From Bacillus_AB infantis_B (GTDB lineage Bacteria; Bacillota; Bacilli; Bacillales; Cytobacillaceae), in the NCBI RefSeq assembly GCF_008180445.1, contig NZ_VTER01000008.1, positions 132,647-196,646 on the forward strand: 64,000 nt of DNA. The letters are read 5' to 3'. Positions 32,991 through 41,961 of the stretch are shown here, piece after piece. Position 1 is the first letter of the stretch; each line of letters opens with the position of its first letter. Under the pieces are notes generated by a model, which saw only the letters and a program-made list of their open reading frames with translations, made no database searches and was not told the origin of the DNA. The position numbers were made by a program, and so were the translations under genes.

Positions 32991-35900
32991 GTGAAAATAA
33001 GCAATTTTTCGATCCGAAGGCCGATTTTTACACTTGTTACGATGGTTCTGGTTCTCGTTTTAGGGGTGGTGTCCCTTTTGAACATACCTTTAAAACTGAT
33101 ACCGGACATAAATCCGCCTGTCGGTGTTGTAGTAACCAATTATCAGGGAGCAAGCCCGGAAGAGGTATCTGAAAAGGTGACAAAACCTTTGGAGCAGAGC
33201 CTTGCCACTCTTCCTGGTTTAAAAACAATGACTGCAACGTCACAGGAAAGCGCCAATCTTGTACTCCTGGAATTTTCCTGGACGACTGATATTGACGAAG
33301 TGCAGTCGGAAATCATCCAGCGGCTGGATCAGACTCCGCTGCCGGAAGATGTGGACAAGCCGCGCTTCCTGAAATTTGATCCTTCCCAGTTTCCGATCAT
33401 CCAGCTTTCTTTAAGCTCTGACAGTGATGAGGAATCATTAAGGAGCATTGCCGAACAGCTGGAGCTGGAGCTTACAAAGGTAGACGGTGTGGCCAGCGTC
33501 AATCTATCCGGCACCAGCATAAAGGAAGTCAGGGTTGAACTGGACCAGGACAAGCTGAGGGATTACCAGCTCAGCCAGTCTGATATTGTTGATACCATTC
33601 AGGCCAATGATATATCCCTGCCAGGGGACACCATTCTCACAAACGGCAAGGAACTGACTACCAGGGTAATCAGCAGCATTGATTCAGTCGATATCTTAAA
33701 AAAACTTGTGGTAGCCGCCAATCCGTCTAATGGAAATGAAGTACTCCTTCAGGATGTGGCCGGCGTCCAGCTTGTCAACCAGAACGACCGGACGATCACC
33801 AGGACGAATCAGGAGCCTTCTGTCCTTTTAAGCGTCCTGCAGCAGTCAGATTCAAACACTGCAGAGGTGTCGAAGGAGTTCATCAGCCAGCTCGATGAAC
33901 TGCTTGAAAAAGATCAATATGAGGGGATTGAGTCTGATATCCTGTTTGATCAGGGTGATTATATCCAGCAGGCGATCGGGAATATCTCAACCTCGCTTCT
34001 CTTAGGCGGCCTGTTCGCCATGATCGTTTTGTTTTTCTTTTTGAGGAATGTCAAAAGCCCGCTCATCATCGGGATTGCCATCCCATATTCTGTCATCTTC
34101 ACCTTTGTGCTGATGTATTTTTCAAATTTCACCCTCAATATCATGACCCTTGGCGGATTGGCGCTGGGGATCGGGATGCTCGTTGATAACTCAATCGTTG
34201 TGATTGAAAATATCTACAGACATTTGTCGATGGGGAAAGATCCAAAAGAAGCGGCAAGGGACGGTGCGGGAGAAGTAGGTGCAGCGATTACAGCCTCCAC
34301 CCTCACCACTGTGGCAGTGTTCCTGCCTGTCGTCTTTATAACAGGAATCATCGGCCAGCTTTTCACTGAATTTGCTTTGACCATTTCATTCAGTCTTTTT
34401 GCGTCGCTTGTCGTTGCTTTGACTGTGGTGCCGATGCTTGCCAGCAGGCTGCTGAAAGCGCCGAAAAACAATCTGGAAGAAAAGCGCCAGGAGTCGGCCA
34501 TCATGAAGGGGCTTGAGCGTTCTGTCAAATGGGCCCTTCGCAACAGGCTTGCTGTCCTGGTCATCATGCTTGTCCTTCTTGCCGGCGGCGGATATGGGAT
34601 CACGACGGTCGGGACACAGTTCCTTCCTAATTCGGACGAAGGTTTCTTCAGCGTCAGGGTCAATCTTGGAAATGGCTCAGCTCTTACAGAAACTGAAAAG
34701 GTCATGGCTGCACTTGAAGAGCAGCTTAAGGAAGAAGACGATGTCGAGACATATGTCAGCCTGATCGGCACAACACAGGAATCTTCTTTCAGAGGCTCCG
34801 GCAATCCGAATGTGGCTGAGCTTTATGTAAAGATGAAGGATCTGGAGGAGAGGGACCGCTCGACATTTGAGTTTGTCGACGATGTGAAGAGAGACTTGGA
34901 GAGAGCGGCAGAGAAGGCCAACAGCACGGCGGAAGTCTCATTCAATCTGCAGTCTTCCGCAGGATCCGCGCCGAATACTCTCTCGTTCAGCGTCCGTGAT
35001 ACAAACGAAAAGCGGCTGAATGAATCGGTAGACAAAATATACAATTCACTCAAAGACCTTGATGACGTGAACGAACTTTCCACAGACCTGATGGATACGG
35101 TAGAAGAAATCCAAATCACGGTCGACCGGGAAAAGGCACGGGCAGCAGGGCTGGCGCCTGCCCAGGTTGCCATGATTGTCAATGATGTGACAAGAGGAAA
35201 CCAGGCAACCCAGATCATTGATGAGAGCTCCAATATTTATGGCGTTTTCGTAGAATATGATCCAGAAGTCACACAAAATCTTGATAATCTTAAGAAACTC
35301 CTGCTGCGCAAGCCTGATGGAAGCTATACAACCCTTGATCAGGTAGCGGCTATCGAAAGAGGCGAAGGGCCGGTCAATATCCAGCGGATCAACCAGCAGG
35401 ACGCTGTCCAGTTTACCCTGAAATATAAGACCTCAACAAACCTCGGGGCTATTTCTAATCTGGTTGATGATGAGATTGCTGATCTGGATCTGCCGGAAGA
35501 AACAGAAATTGTCTTCGGCGGTGACCGGGAGCTCCTGGAATCATCCATTGATGATATGCTCCTGGCATTCATCCTGGCGGTTGTCTTCATCTATCTTGTG
35601 ATGGCGGCCCAATTCGAATCACTGAAATATCCGTTCGTCATTATGTTCACAGTTCCGCTGATGGTCATTGGCGTAGCTATAGCATTGACCGTGACACGCA
35701 CTCCTGTCAGCCTGACCGCTATCATCGGCATCATTGTCCTTGCCGGCATAGTGGTCAATAATGCCATTGTCATTGTAGATTATATCAATCAGAAAAAGGC
35801 AAGCGGCATGAAAACCTATGACAGCATTGTCGTTTCTGTAAAAGACAGGGCAAGGCCTATCCTCATGACAGCACTTACGACGATCCTCGGACTGATCCCG

Positions 35901-36263
35901 CTTGCGCTGGGGATCGGCGAGGGGGCTGAGATCAACCAGCCGATGGGCATCACGGTAATCGGCGGCCTGATCAGCAGCACCTTCCTGACGCTGTTCGTCA
36001 TCCCTGTCGTCTACAGCTTCTTTGATAAAGATACAAGGAAGCTCAACAAGATGTATGCTACACCTGACGGCCACTTGATTCCTGCTTATCTCCTTGAAGA
36101 AAGGTACGAAGACCAAAAGAGTCAAAGTGAAGCGCCTCAGGTTCCTGCTGAAAGCAACAAAAATTACAGCCGCGAAGACATGGCTGCCATGCTCGAGGAA
36201 TTGCTGAGGGCAGTAAAAGATGAGGAAAGAAAACAGCAGGACGAGGATCATAGAGACAAATAA
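32991..36263 (+). CDS. swrC: RND-family multidrug exporter, SwrC/AcrB type
   Basis: 1090 residues with a GTG start after AAAGGAG. Standard RND plan: first helix (RRPIFTLVTMVLVLVLGVVSLL), a large porter loop, helices 2-6 (LGGLFAMIVLFFFL, GLALGIGMLVDNSIVVIENIYRHL), a second loop and the last helices (FVIMFTVPLMVIGVAIAL, ALTTILGLIPLALGIGEGAE). The proton-relay acid is in GMLVDNSIVVIEN. An acidic C-terminal tail is predicted cytoplasmic. Gram-positive members such as SwrC export surfactin and other amphiphiles. No membrane-fusion partner is adjacent. Confidence 0.9.
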   Translation: MKISNFSIRRPIFTLVTMVLVLVLGVVSLLNIPLKLIPDINPPVGVVVTNYQGASPEEVSEKVTKPLEQSLATLPGLKTMTATSQESANLVLLEFSWTTDIDEVQSEIIQRLDQTPLPEDVDKPRFLKFDPSQFPIIQLSLSSDSDEESLRSIAEQLELELTKVDGVASVNLSGTSIKEVRVELDQDKLRDYQLSQSDIVDTIQANDISLPGDTILTNGKELTTRVISSIDSVDILKKLVVAANPSNGNEVLLQDVAGVQLVNQNDRTITRTNQEPSVLLSVLQQSDSNTAEVSKEFISQLDELLEKDQYEGIESDILFDQGDYIQQAIGNISTSLLLGGLFAMIVLFFFLRNVKSPLIIGIAIPYSVIFTFVLMYFSNFTLNIMTLGGLALGIGMLVDNSIVVIENIYRHLSMGKDPKEAARDGAGEVGAAITASTLTTVAVFLPVVFITGIIGQLFTEFALTISFSLFASLVVALTVVPMLASRLLKAPKNNLEEKRQESAIMKGLERSVKWALRNRLAVLVIMLVLLAGGGYGITTVGTQFLPNSDEGFFSVRVNLGNGSALTETEKVMAALEEQLKEEDDVETYVSLIGTTQESSFRGSGNPNVAELYVKMKDLEERDRSTFEFVDDVKRDLERAAEKANSTAEVSFNLQSSAGSAPNTLSFSVRDTNEKRLNESVDKIYNSLKDLDDVNELSTDLMDTVEEIQITVDREKARAAGLAPAQVAMIVNDVTRGNQATQIIDESSNIYGVFVEYDPEVTQNLDNLKKLLLRKPDGSYTTLDQVAAIERGEGPVNIQRINQQDAVQFTLKYKTSTNLGAISNLVDDEIADLDLPEETEIVFGGDRELLESSIDDMLLAFILAVVFIYLVMAAQFESLKYPFVIMFTVPLMVIGVAIALTVTRTPVSLTAIIGIIVLAGIVVNNAIVIVDYINQKKASGMKTYDSIVVSVKDRARPILMTALTTILGLIPLALGIGEGAEINQPMGITVIGGLISSTFLTLFVIPVVYSFFDKDTRKLNKMYATPDGHLIPAYLLEERYEDQKSQSEAPQVPAESNKNYSREDMAAMLEELLRAVKDEERKQQDEDHRDK

Positions 36264-36285
36264 AATTTTTAACTGCATGATGCTG

Positions 36286-36319
36286 AAAAGCCTTTCTCTT
36301 TGGAGAGAGGCTTTTTTTT
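36286..36319 (+). terminator. Terminator after the RND exporter
   Basis: AAAGCCTTTCTC - TTTG - GAGAGAGGCTTTTTTTT. Confidence 0.85.
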
Positions 36320-36320
36320 A

Positions 36321-36416
36321 GGCTTTGTTAAACATTGTTGTTGATTTGGGCTCATTCGTGTGAAATCAAGTTTCACACGAATGAGCCCAAAATCAACAAG
36401 GTACACTAACACAGCC
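36321..36416. repeat. 96-bp palindromic element, MITE-like
   Basis: Two arms of about 45 bp face each other around a 5-base loop at 36366-36370. The inner 20 bp are perfect (GGGCTCATTCGTGTGAAA with its complement) and TGTTGATTT matches outside them. The outer ends are GGCTTTGTTAAAC and GTGTTAGTGTACC-type complements, less well matched. No coding frame fits. The GGCTTTGTTAAA end looks like the terminal repeat of a transposon. Confidence 0.75.
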
Positions 36417-36519
36417 TTTTTTAAAAAGAAAATATATTTGAATTATCAGAAATATATTGTTTGAAGCTGGTATGACCGGTTACAATTTGAGTAAATCTAT
36501 AATTGAAAGAGGCGGTCCA

Positions 36520-37626
36520 ATGAAGGAGAGGCATTATTTTTTCACGGGGTTTCCTGGTTTTATCTGCTCCCGCCTAATTAGGGAGGTACTTAATAAAGAG
36601 CAAGGGAATTTACATATCAGCGTTTTAAGCCTGCGGGAAATGGAAGCGGCCGCAAACGATGAAATCAGGAAGATTTGCGAGGAGACCGGTGCAGAGAGCG
36701 AGTGCTTTTCAATCATTACTGGAGATATTACCAGGGCTGGGCTTGGTATCGGCCAGCAGGACTTAGCATTCCTCAAGGAAAGCATCACCCATCTTTTTCA
36801 TCTAGCCGCCATTTATGATTTGGCTGTTCCTAAGGATATTGCGTATAAGGTGAATGTTGAAGGGACGAGGCATGTAACAGAATTTGCAGGAACGTTGGAG
36901 ATGCTTGAAAGATATGTCTATTTCAGCACTGCCTATGTGGCTGGAAAAAGGGATGGGCTGCTGCTGGAGGATGAGCTGATAGAGCCGCCCGGGTTCAAGA
37001 ATCATTATGAAGAAACAAAATATCTGGCCGAAGTCATCGTTGAAAAAGCTAAAGGGGAAATGCCGATTACCATCTTAAGGCCCGGGATTGTAAAGGGGCA
37101 TTCTGTAACAGGGGAAACCATCAAGTTCGACGGGCCGTATTTTATCCTGAATTTTATGGACCGCCTGAGCAGGCTGCCATTCCTGCCGATGCTCGGGAAA
37201 GGGGAAGCTTTTATCAATCTGGTGCCGGTGGATTATATCATTGAAGCAGCCGCATTCCTTGGGACATCAGCTGTCGGGAGGAATAAGACCTACCACCTTA
37301 CAGATCCGAATCCATATAAAGTTTCCGATCTGTACGAAATGCTGATGGCTGAGCTTTGCGGGAAGAGACCGGCAGGCAGCTTCCCTCTGAGTGCTGCCAG
37401 AAGGGCGCTGCGCATCAAAAAGCTGAGGAATTACCTTGGTGTGGAGCAGGAAGCGCTTGACTACTTTACCTGGCAGGGGCGTTTTGATTGTTCTATAGCA
37501 CAGACCGATCTGAAGGGATCAGGAATTTGCTGCCCTGATCTGAAGGAAGGCATCCCGCCGATGGTTTCTTTTTACAGGCTGCATAAATCTGATCCGCGGT
37601 TCCAGGTGCATAAGCTGTATTCCTAG
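36520..37626 (+). CDS. NAD(P)-dependent SDR, thioester-reductase-like
   Basis: 368 residues from the ATG at 36520 after AGAGGCGG; a TTG further upstream lacks such a site. An extended SDR/NAD-binding_4 fold: glycine-rich FFTGFPGFICSRLIREV at the start, YFSTAYVAGK and HYEETKYLAEVIVEKA supplying Tyr and Lys of YxxxK, then LRPGIVKGHS. Similar proteins act on sterols, sugar nucleotides or fatty acyl groups; the substrate is not evident. It stands alone. Confidence 0.85.
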   Translation: MKERHYFFTGFPGFICSRLIREVLNKEQGNLHISVLSLREMEAAANDEIRKICEETGAESECFSIITGDITRAGLGIGQQDLAFLKESITHLFHLAAIYDLAVPKDIAYKVNVEGTRHVTEFAGTLEMLERYVYFSTAYVAGKRDGLLLEDELIEPPGFKNHYEETKYLAEVIVEKAKGEMPITILRPGIVKGHSVTGETIKFDGPYFILNFMDRLSRLPFLPMLGKGEAFINLVPVDYIIEAAAFLGTSAVGRNKTYHLTDPNPYKVSDLYEMLMAELCGKRPAGSFPLSAARRALRIKKLRNYLGVEQEALDYFTWQGRFDCSIAQTDLKGSGICCPDLKEGIPPMVSFYRLHKSDPRFQVHKLYS

Positions 37627-37716
37627 GAGACATTTTGAAGCAAGTTCAGGTATTTGTGATAAAAGAGAGATCTTTGGTGCATGATACCACTATAGAAATA
37701 TAGCTGGTGATAATGA

Positions 37717-38187
37717 ATGAAAAAAGTCGGAAAACTAGAAGCCATTTTTTGGAGCATTGCTTTGCCCGGTTTCAGCCAGCTGCTGACGGGCCACTATGTA
37801 AAAGGTGTTCTTTTTGTGGCACTTGAAGTTCTCATCAACGTTTTCAGCAACTTTAATCTGGCTATCATGCACAGTTTCCTGTGGGAAATCGATAAGGCGG
37901 CTGCAGTCCTTGATTATCAGTGGCTGATGTTTTACCCTTGTCTGTATATGTTTGCTATGTGGGATGCTTATAAAGAAGCTATGCCTGCACAGGAAGAATT
38001 ATCTTTCCTCCCCTTTGTCTTCGGAGCCTATTTTGTAACTGTGGGCCTTATGTATTCGGTGAAGCTCAAGCTTTTTGGCATCTTGTTTGGCCCGGTCTTT
38101 TTGCCGATGATTTTCCTTATTCCCGGGCTTGCCGCGGGCTTTGCGCTAAGGGCCCTGCTATTGTTCCTGCGAAGAAAAGCAGCGTGA
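37717..38187 (+). CDS. Small multi-pass membrane protein, unknown
   Basis: 156 residues with four or five hydrophobic segments (AIFWSIALPGFSQLL, GVLFVALEVLINVF, WLMFYPCLYMFAMW, FLPFVFGAYFVTVGLMY, LPMIFLIPGLAAGFAL). The PGFSQLLTGHYVKG segment is a motif of small Bacillus membrane proteins of unknown role. Shine-Dalgarno is weak (GGTGAT). Followed by a clear terminator. Confidence 0.75.
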   Translation: MKKVGKLEAIFWSIALPGFSQLLTGHYVKGVLFVALEVLINVFSNFNLAIMHSFLWEIDKAAAVLDYQWLMFYPCLYMFAMWDAYKEAMPAQEELSFLPFVFGAYFVTVGLMYSVKLKLFGILFGPVFLPMIFLIPGLAAGFALRALLLFLRRKAA

Positions 38188-38207
38188 AATGAATACAGGG
38201 GTCCAAT

Positions 38208-38239
38208 AAAAAACCTTTGCTGAATCAGCAAAGGTTTTT
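38208..38239 (+). terminator. Terminator before the sigI promoter
   Basis: AAAAAACCTTTGCTG - AAT - CAGCAAAGGTTTTT. Confidence 0.9.
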
Positions 38240-38265
38240 CGCCGTTCACGGGCAATCACCAAACC

Positions 38266-38294
38266 ACCCCCAAAAGCTCCTCTTTCCGGGCGAA
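38266..38294 (+). promoter_or_regulatory. Candidate SigI-dependent autoregulatory promoter
   Basis: ACCCCC (38266-38271) within CCACCCCCAAAA and CGAA (38291-38294) correspond to the -35 and -10 elements described for SigI promoters. The spacing, 19 bases from C-run to CGAA, fits if the A-tract is counted with the -35. It lies about 100 bp ahead of sigI, the expected site for autoregulation. Confidence 0.65.
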
Positions 38295-38368
38295 GCTTTA
38301 TGTTAGCAGTGAAAATGTTCCTTCTTCCTCTCTTCAATCCTTCCCCTTGCTGGCTGATATTTGGCATA

Positions 38369-38377
38369 TGGTATAAT
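38369..38377 (+). promoter_or_regulatory. Extended -10 sigma-A promoter of sigI
   Basis: TGGTATAAT (TGnTATAAT) about 22 bp before the sigI ATG, with a weak TTGCTG at 38347 as -35 (19-bp spacing). Confidence 0.55.
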
Positions 38378-38399
38378 GTGCTGGTGAAGAGGTGAGGAT

Positions 38400-39143
38400 A
38401 TGCTCGGTTATTTATTCATCACTAAGAAAAAACAGACACTAGAAAAAACCGTAATGAAAATCCAGCAGGGCGACAGCCGGCTGCTTAATGAACTGATAGA
38501 GTCATACAAACCTTTTATAGCCAAAACCGTATCCTCCGTCTGCAGACGCTATATCCATGAGTCTGATGATGAGTACAGCATCGGGCTGATCGCCTTTGAT
38601 GAAGCGGTCCGTAAATACAGTCCCGAGAAGGGCAGTTCCCTCCTGGGATTTGCCGAAATCATAATCAAGCGAAGGGTCATTGATTATATCAGGCAGCAGG
38701 CAAGGCATATGAATGTCAGCTTTGAAGGCAGCAGTGGAAGTGCTGATGAACAAGCTTCAGCCAGTCTTGTGGAAGACAGGCTGTCGATTGAAGAGTTCGT
38801 GAAAAAAACAGAGCAAGAGCTTAGACGGGATGAAATCATTCACTTTACAGCTCTTCTCAAAGAATATGGACTAACTTTTGCTGAAATCGCAGATCAGTCC
38901 CCAAAACATGCTGATGCGCGGAAAAATGCGATGGAAATAGCATCGGCACTTGTCAGGGACAAAGAGCTGGCTGCCTATTTGCAGGAAAAAAAGCGCCTTC
39001 CCATCAAGCAGCTGGAAGGCACTGCAGCAGTGAGCAGAAAAACGATTGAAAGGAACAGGAAATATATCATTGCTGTTTCCCTTATTTTAATGGGAGATTA
39101 TGTGTTTTTACAGGAGTATATAAAAGGGGTGCTGAAAACGTGA
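38400..39143 (+). CDS. sigI: RNA polymerase sigma factor SigI
   Basis: A 247-residue protein with the SigI domain pair. The N-terminal SigI-specific part resembles sigma region 2 (DDEYSIGLIAFDEAVRKYSPEKGSSLLGFAEIIIKRRVIDYIRQQ). The C-terminal half ends with a helix-turn-helix (AAVSRKTIERNRKYIIAVSLIL). It directs heat-stress or wall-related genes in Bacillus. It overlaps rsgI by four bases, and the SigI-type promoter upstream supports autoregulation. Confidence 0.92.
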   Translation: MLGYLFITKKKQTLEKTVMKIQQGDSRLLNELIESYKPFIAKTVSSVCRRYIHESDDEYSIGLIAFDEAVRKYSPEKGSSLLGFAEIIIKRRVIDYIRQQARHMNVSFEGSSGSADEQASASLVEDRLSIEEFVKKTEQELRRDEIIHFTALLKEYGLTFAEIADQSPKHADARKNAMEIASALVRDKELAAYLQEKKRLPIKQLEGTAAVSRKTIERNRKYIIAVSLILMGDYVFLQEYIKGVLKT

Positions 39144-40282
39144 AAAAAGGGGTCATCCTTGAAATTGAGGGACGTTTTATGACGATGCTTACTCCCGAAG
39201 GCGAATTTCTTCGTGCCCTTAATACAGAAGGACAACATCAGATAGGGGAAGAAATCTACTTCTACCCTGTTGAAAATGCAGGAAAAGACGGAAAAGGGCT
39301 CTTTTCACGCCTGGCAGCAAGGAAGAAACTGATTGCCGCTGCCGCCCTGGCCTGCATCCTTGTTCTATCTCTTGTCCTTCCTTTTAATAACAGCAGCGAA
39401 GTATACGCCTATATGACAATTGATGTAAACCCGAGCATAGAGTTGGGTGTCGACAAGGAACTGTCTGTAGTGGAGCTTCAGTCTTATAATCAGGAGGGCA
39501 GGAAATTGCTCAGTCTGATGGAGGATTGGAAGGGAAAAAGCGCCGGCTATGTATCACGGAAGATCCTTAGTCTGGCTCAGCAGCAGGGATATCTGAGAGA
39601 GCACGAAGAAATGATCATCGCTTCTGTACTGAAGAAAGAAGTCAGCAAGGATTCCACTGAAAGCAAGAAGCTGAACAGTCAGGTTGAAAGCATCAAAGAA
39701 ACAGCAGAAGCAGAAAATCTTGAAGTCAAAGTGGTCGAAGCAACTGAAGGTGAACGGGAGAAGGCCAAAGAAAAAGGGCTGACTGCCGGCAAATTTAAAG
39801 AAGAGGAAATAGAAAGGAAGCAGCAGCTGGAGGAAAGGGAACGGGAAAAAGAAGAAGCTGCCAGGGAAAAAGCGGAAAGTATTAAAAGGAAACAAGAGCA
39901 GCAGAATAGCGGGAGTGCCGATAAAGCGAAAGATAAAAAGGAAACAGGCGGCATAAAGCCTTCCCTTCAGCCTCCAAAAGGTTCTGTATCAAAGCCTGAA
40001 GGAAAGAACAAGGAGGCAGACAGGAAAAGTGATGCCCGCAAAGCAAAGCCGGAAAAAAGGCAGGACGAAAACAAGGGGCGGGACAGACAGGAAAATCAAA
40101 AGGAAGAACCCAGGAAACAAGAACATGGAAAGCCTGAAAGACACGAAAAGCATGAAAATAAGGAAGGTAATGGTAACGGTAACGGCAAGAAAGGTCCCCC
40201 TTCGCCTGGCAATAATGGACGGGGAAATGGCAATAACGGACATGATAAGGGGCAAAAAGGGAATAATGGAAAATCCGGCTGA
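39140..40282 (+). CDS. rsgI: Anti-sigma factor RsgI, disordered tail
   Basis: 380 residues. An N-terminal RsgI domain (about 1-50, MKKGVILEIEGRFMTMLTPEGEF) binds SigI in the cytoplasm; one membrane segment (LIAAAALACILVLSLVLPF, about 66-84); an outer region with YAYMTIDVNPSIELGVDKE and a highly charged KE-rich helical stretch (about 190-260), then a Lys/Gly/Asn-rich low-complexity tail. There is no carbohydrate-binding domain such as clostridial RsgI proteins carry. Signal transmission likely involves cleavage outside the membrane. Confidence 0.9.
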   Translation: MKKGVILEIEGRFMTMLTPEGEFLRALNTEGQHQIGEEIYFYPVENAGKDGKGLFSRLAARKKLIAAAALACILVLSLVLPFNNSSEVYAYMTIDVNPSIELGVDKELSVVELQSYNQEGRKLLSLMEDWKGKSAGYVSRKILSLAQQQGYLREHEEMIIASVLKKEVSKDSTESKKLNSQVESIKETAEAENLEVKVVEATEGEREKAKEKGLTAGKFKEEEIERKQQLEEREREKEEAAREKAESIKRKQEQQNSGSADKAKDKKETGGIKPSLQPPKGSVSKPEGKNKEADRKSDARKAKPEKRQDENKGRDRQENQKEEPRKQEHGKPERHEKHENKEGNGNGNGKKGPPSPGNNGRGNGNNGHDKGQKGNNGKSG

Positions 40283-40299
40283 AGGCAGCCGGATTTTTT
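40270..40299 (+). terminator. Terminator after rsgI
   Basis: AAATCCGGCT - GAAGGC - AGCCGGATTTTTT, overlapping the last rsgI codons. Confidence 0.8.
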
Positions 40300-40317
40300 G
40301 CCATTTATATTTTATTA

Positions 40318-40518
40318 TTATTGTTCGTTCCGTCCAGCAAGCTGGGATTGGGCTTGTTGTACAAGGCGCTTTGTAATCTCTCCGCCAACAGAACCGTTTG
40401 AGCGGGAAACTGTATCTGAACCCAGATTCACGCCAAATTCCTGAGCAATTTCATATTTGACTTGATCAAGATATTGCTCAATGCCGGGAACGAGCAGTTT
40501 ATTGCTGCTTCTTGCCAT
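40318..40518 (-). CDS. sspD: Alpha/beta-type small acid-soluble spore protein
   Basis: 66 residues, the usual size. Typical segments LVPGIEQYLDQVKYEIAQEFGV (with the GPR protease site EIAQEF) and GSVGGEITKRLVQQAQSQL. It coats spore DNA and protects it from UV and heat. It sits next to rsgI, as I recall for B. subtilis sspD, which supports the symbol. A sigma-G type promoter lies upstream. Confidence 0.9.
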   Translation of the reverse strand: MARSSNKLLVPGIEQYLDQVKYEIAQEFGVNLGSDTVSRSNGSVGGEITKRLVQQAQSQLAGRNEQ

Positions 40519-40570
40519 ATTGAGTTTCAGCTCCTTCCATATTGATGCAGAGCTTAAGGCCCTGTATCAG

Positions 40571-40599
40571 TAGTATGGAGCTGTGGAGTTTTTTCATGT
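40571..40599 (-). promoter_or_regulatory. Candidate sigma-G (forespore) promoter of the SASP gene
   Basis: On the minus strand ACATGA (-35, 40594-40599) and CATACTA (-10, 40571-40577) are 16 bp apart, matching CATnnTA of forespore promoters. They lie about 53 bp ahead of the SASP start. Confidence 0.6.
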
Positions 40600-40608
40600 T
40601 TGGTAATG

Positions 40609-41961
40609 TTATCTTGCTGTCTGTGCCCCGGCCGCAGCATATTCTGCCGCTTCTAAAAGCAGGTCTGCAATATGGACTGCCTTGACATGGCCTGCCGCCC
40701 CTTCACGCTCAATCCCAAGCTTCATCTGAAGAAGGCAGCCAGGATTTGAAGTGACAATGACTGCCGCTTCTGTTGTTCTGGCCTGGTTCATTTTGTAATC
40801 AAGAATCTGCATGGACATTTCCGATTCAACTATATTATAAATTCCCGCTGAGCCGCAGCATCTGTCCGCATCTTTCATTTCACGATACTCTGCCCCTGTG
40901 ATAGAGCCCAGGAGGATGCGCGGTGCAGCTGCCGTTTTCATCACATTGCGGAGGTGGCAGGAATCCTGGTACGTAAGGATTTGATGGGGAAGGGCCATCT
41001 TATGGTTTTTATGGAAATCCAATTCAAAAAGGATCTGGGAAATGTCCTTGATCTTATTTATAAAGCTCTCAGCGCGGATTTCCCATTCCGGCTCATCTTT
41101 CAGGAGATGATCGTAATCTACAAGGAAAGCTCCGCAGCCGCCTGCATTGGTAATGATATAATCTGCTCCTGTATCCTCAAAGGCAGCGATGTTCCGTTTT
41201 GCCAGCTCCTTGGCTTTTTCTTTTTCCCCGCTGTGTCCATGAAGGGCTCCGCAGCAGGCCTGTGATTTGGGTATGACGATTTCACAGCCGGCCATCTGCA
41301 GCAGCTTCATGGTCGCGTCGTTTGTCCCCATGAAAATGGTGTCCATCAGGCAGCCGGAGAAAAATGCTGCCCTTTTCACTGGCTTCCCATGAGCTGGCAG
41401 CTTTTCGGGACGCTTCTTCATGTCCTTGTAGGAAGGGACAGCCGGGAGTACTTTTTCCATGGCTGCAAGACTGTCAGGGAAAAGCTTCATAAAACCGATT
41501 TTCCTAACAGCAGTTTGCAGGCCGGTCCGCTGATACAGGGAAAGGAGGCCGGCCGCTGCCGTCATTCTTTCCTGATAAGGGAACAGCCCATGGAAAACAG
41601 TTTTCCTGATCGCCTTGACAGGGAGTGAGTACTTTTTATTCTGGCTGATAATATCCCTTGCTTCCTCGAGAAGGTGCCCATAATTAACACCTGAGGGACA
41701 AACTGGCTCACATGCCCTGCAGCCCAGACATAAATCCAGGGATCGCTCTACATCGCTGTCCGGCTCGATCAGCCCGTCGGCTACAGCTTTCATCAGTGCA
41801 ATTCTGCCTCTTGGCGAATGCTCCTCCTTAAAGCCTGAAGTGATGTAAGTGGGGCAGGAGGGGAGGCAGAAACCGCAGCGCATGCAGTTCAGCATTTCAT
41901 CCTCATCCATCCTGCTGCTGAACTCACTTTGGATCTTTTGCCGTTCAATTGCTGTACTCAT
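40609..41961 (-). CDS. glcF: Glycolate oxidase iron-sulfur subunit
   Basis: 450 residues. Two 4Fe-4S motifs near the N-terminus (CMRCGFCLPSCP and CLGCRACEPVCP), then two CCG domains (ACCGALHGH and DRCCGSAGIYN). The last part, ILTYQDSCHLRN, is typical of GlcF/LutA-like subunits. It overlaps glcD by four bases. It carries electrons from GlcD in glycolate or lactate oxidation. Confidence 0.9.
   Translation of the reverse strand: MSTAIERQKIQSEFSSRMDEDEMLNCMRCGFCLPSCPTYITSGFKEEHSPRGRIALMKAVADGLIEPDSDVERSLDLCLGCRACEPVCPSGVNYGHLLEEARDIISQNKKYSLPVKAIRKTVFHGLFPYQERMTAAAGLLSLYQRTGLQTAVRKIGFMKLFPDSLAAMEKVLPAVPSYKDMKKRPEKLPAHGKPVKRAAFFSGCLMDTIFMGTNDATMKLLQMAGCEIVIPKSQACCGALHGHSGEKEKAKELAKRNIAAFEDTGADYIITNAGGCGAFLVDYDHLLKDEPEWEIRAESFINKIKDISQILFELDFHKNHKMALPHQILTYQDSCHLRNVMKTAAAPRILLGSITGAEYREMKDADRCCGSAGIYNIVESEMSMQILDYKMNQARTTEAAVIVTSNPGCLLQMKLGIEREGAAGHVKAVHIADLLLEAAEYAAAGAQTAR

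Noticed and set aside
39554..39954. Phe- and Ser-rich frames antisense to rsgI
   Set aside because: Shadow of the Lys/Glu-rich low-complexity coding sequence.
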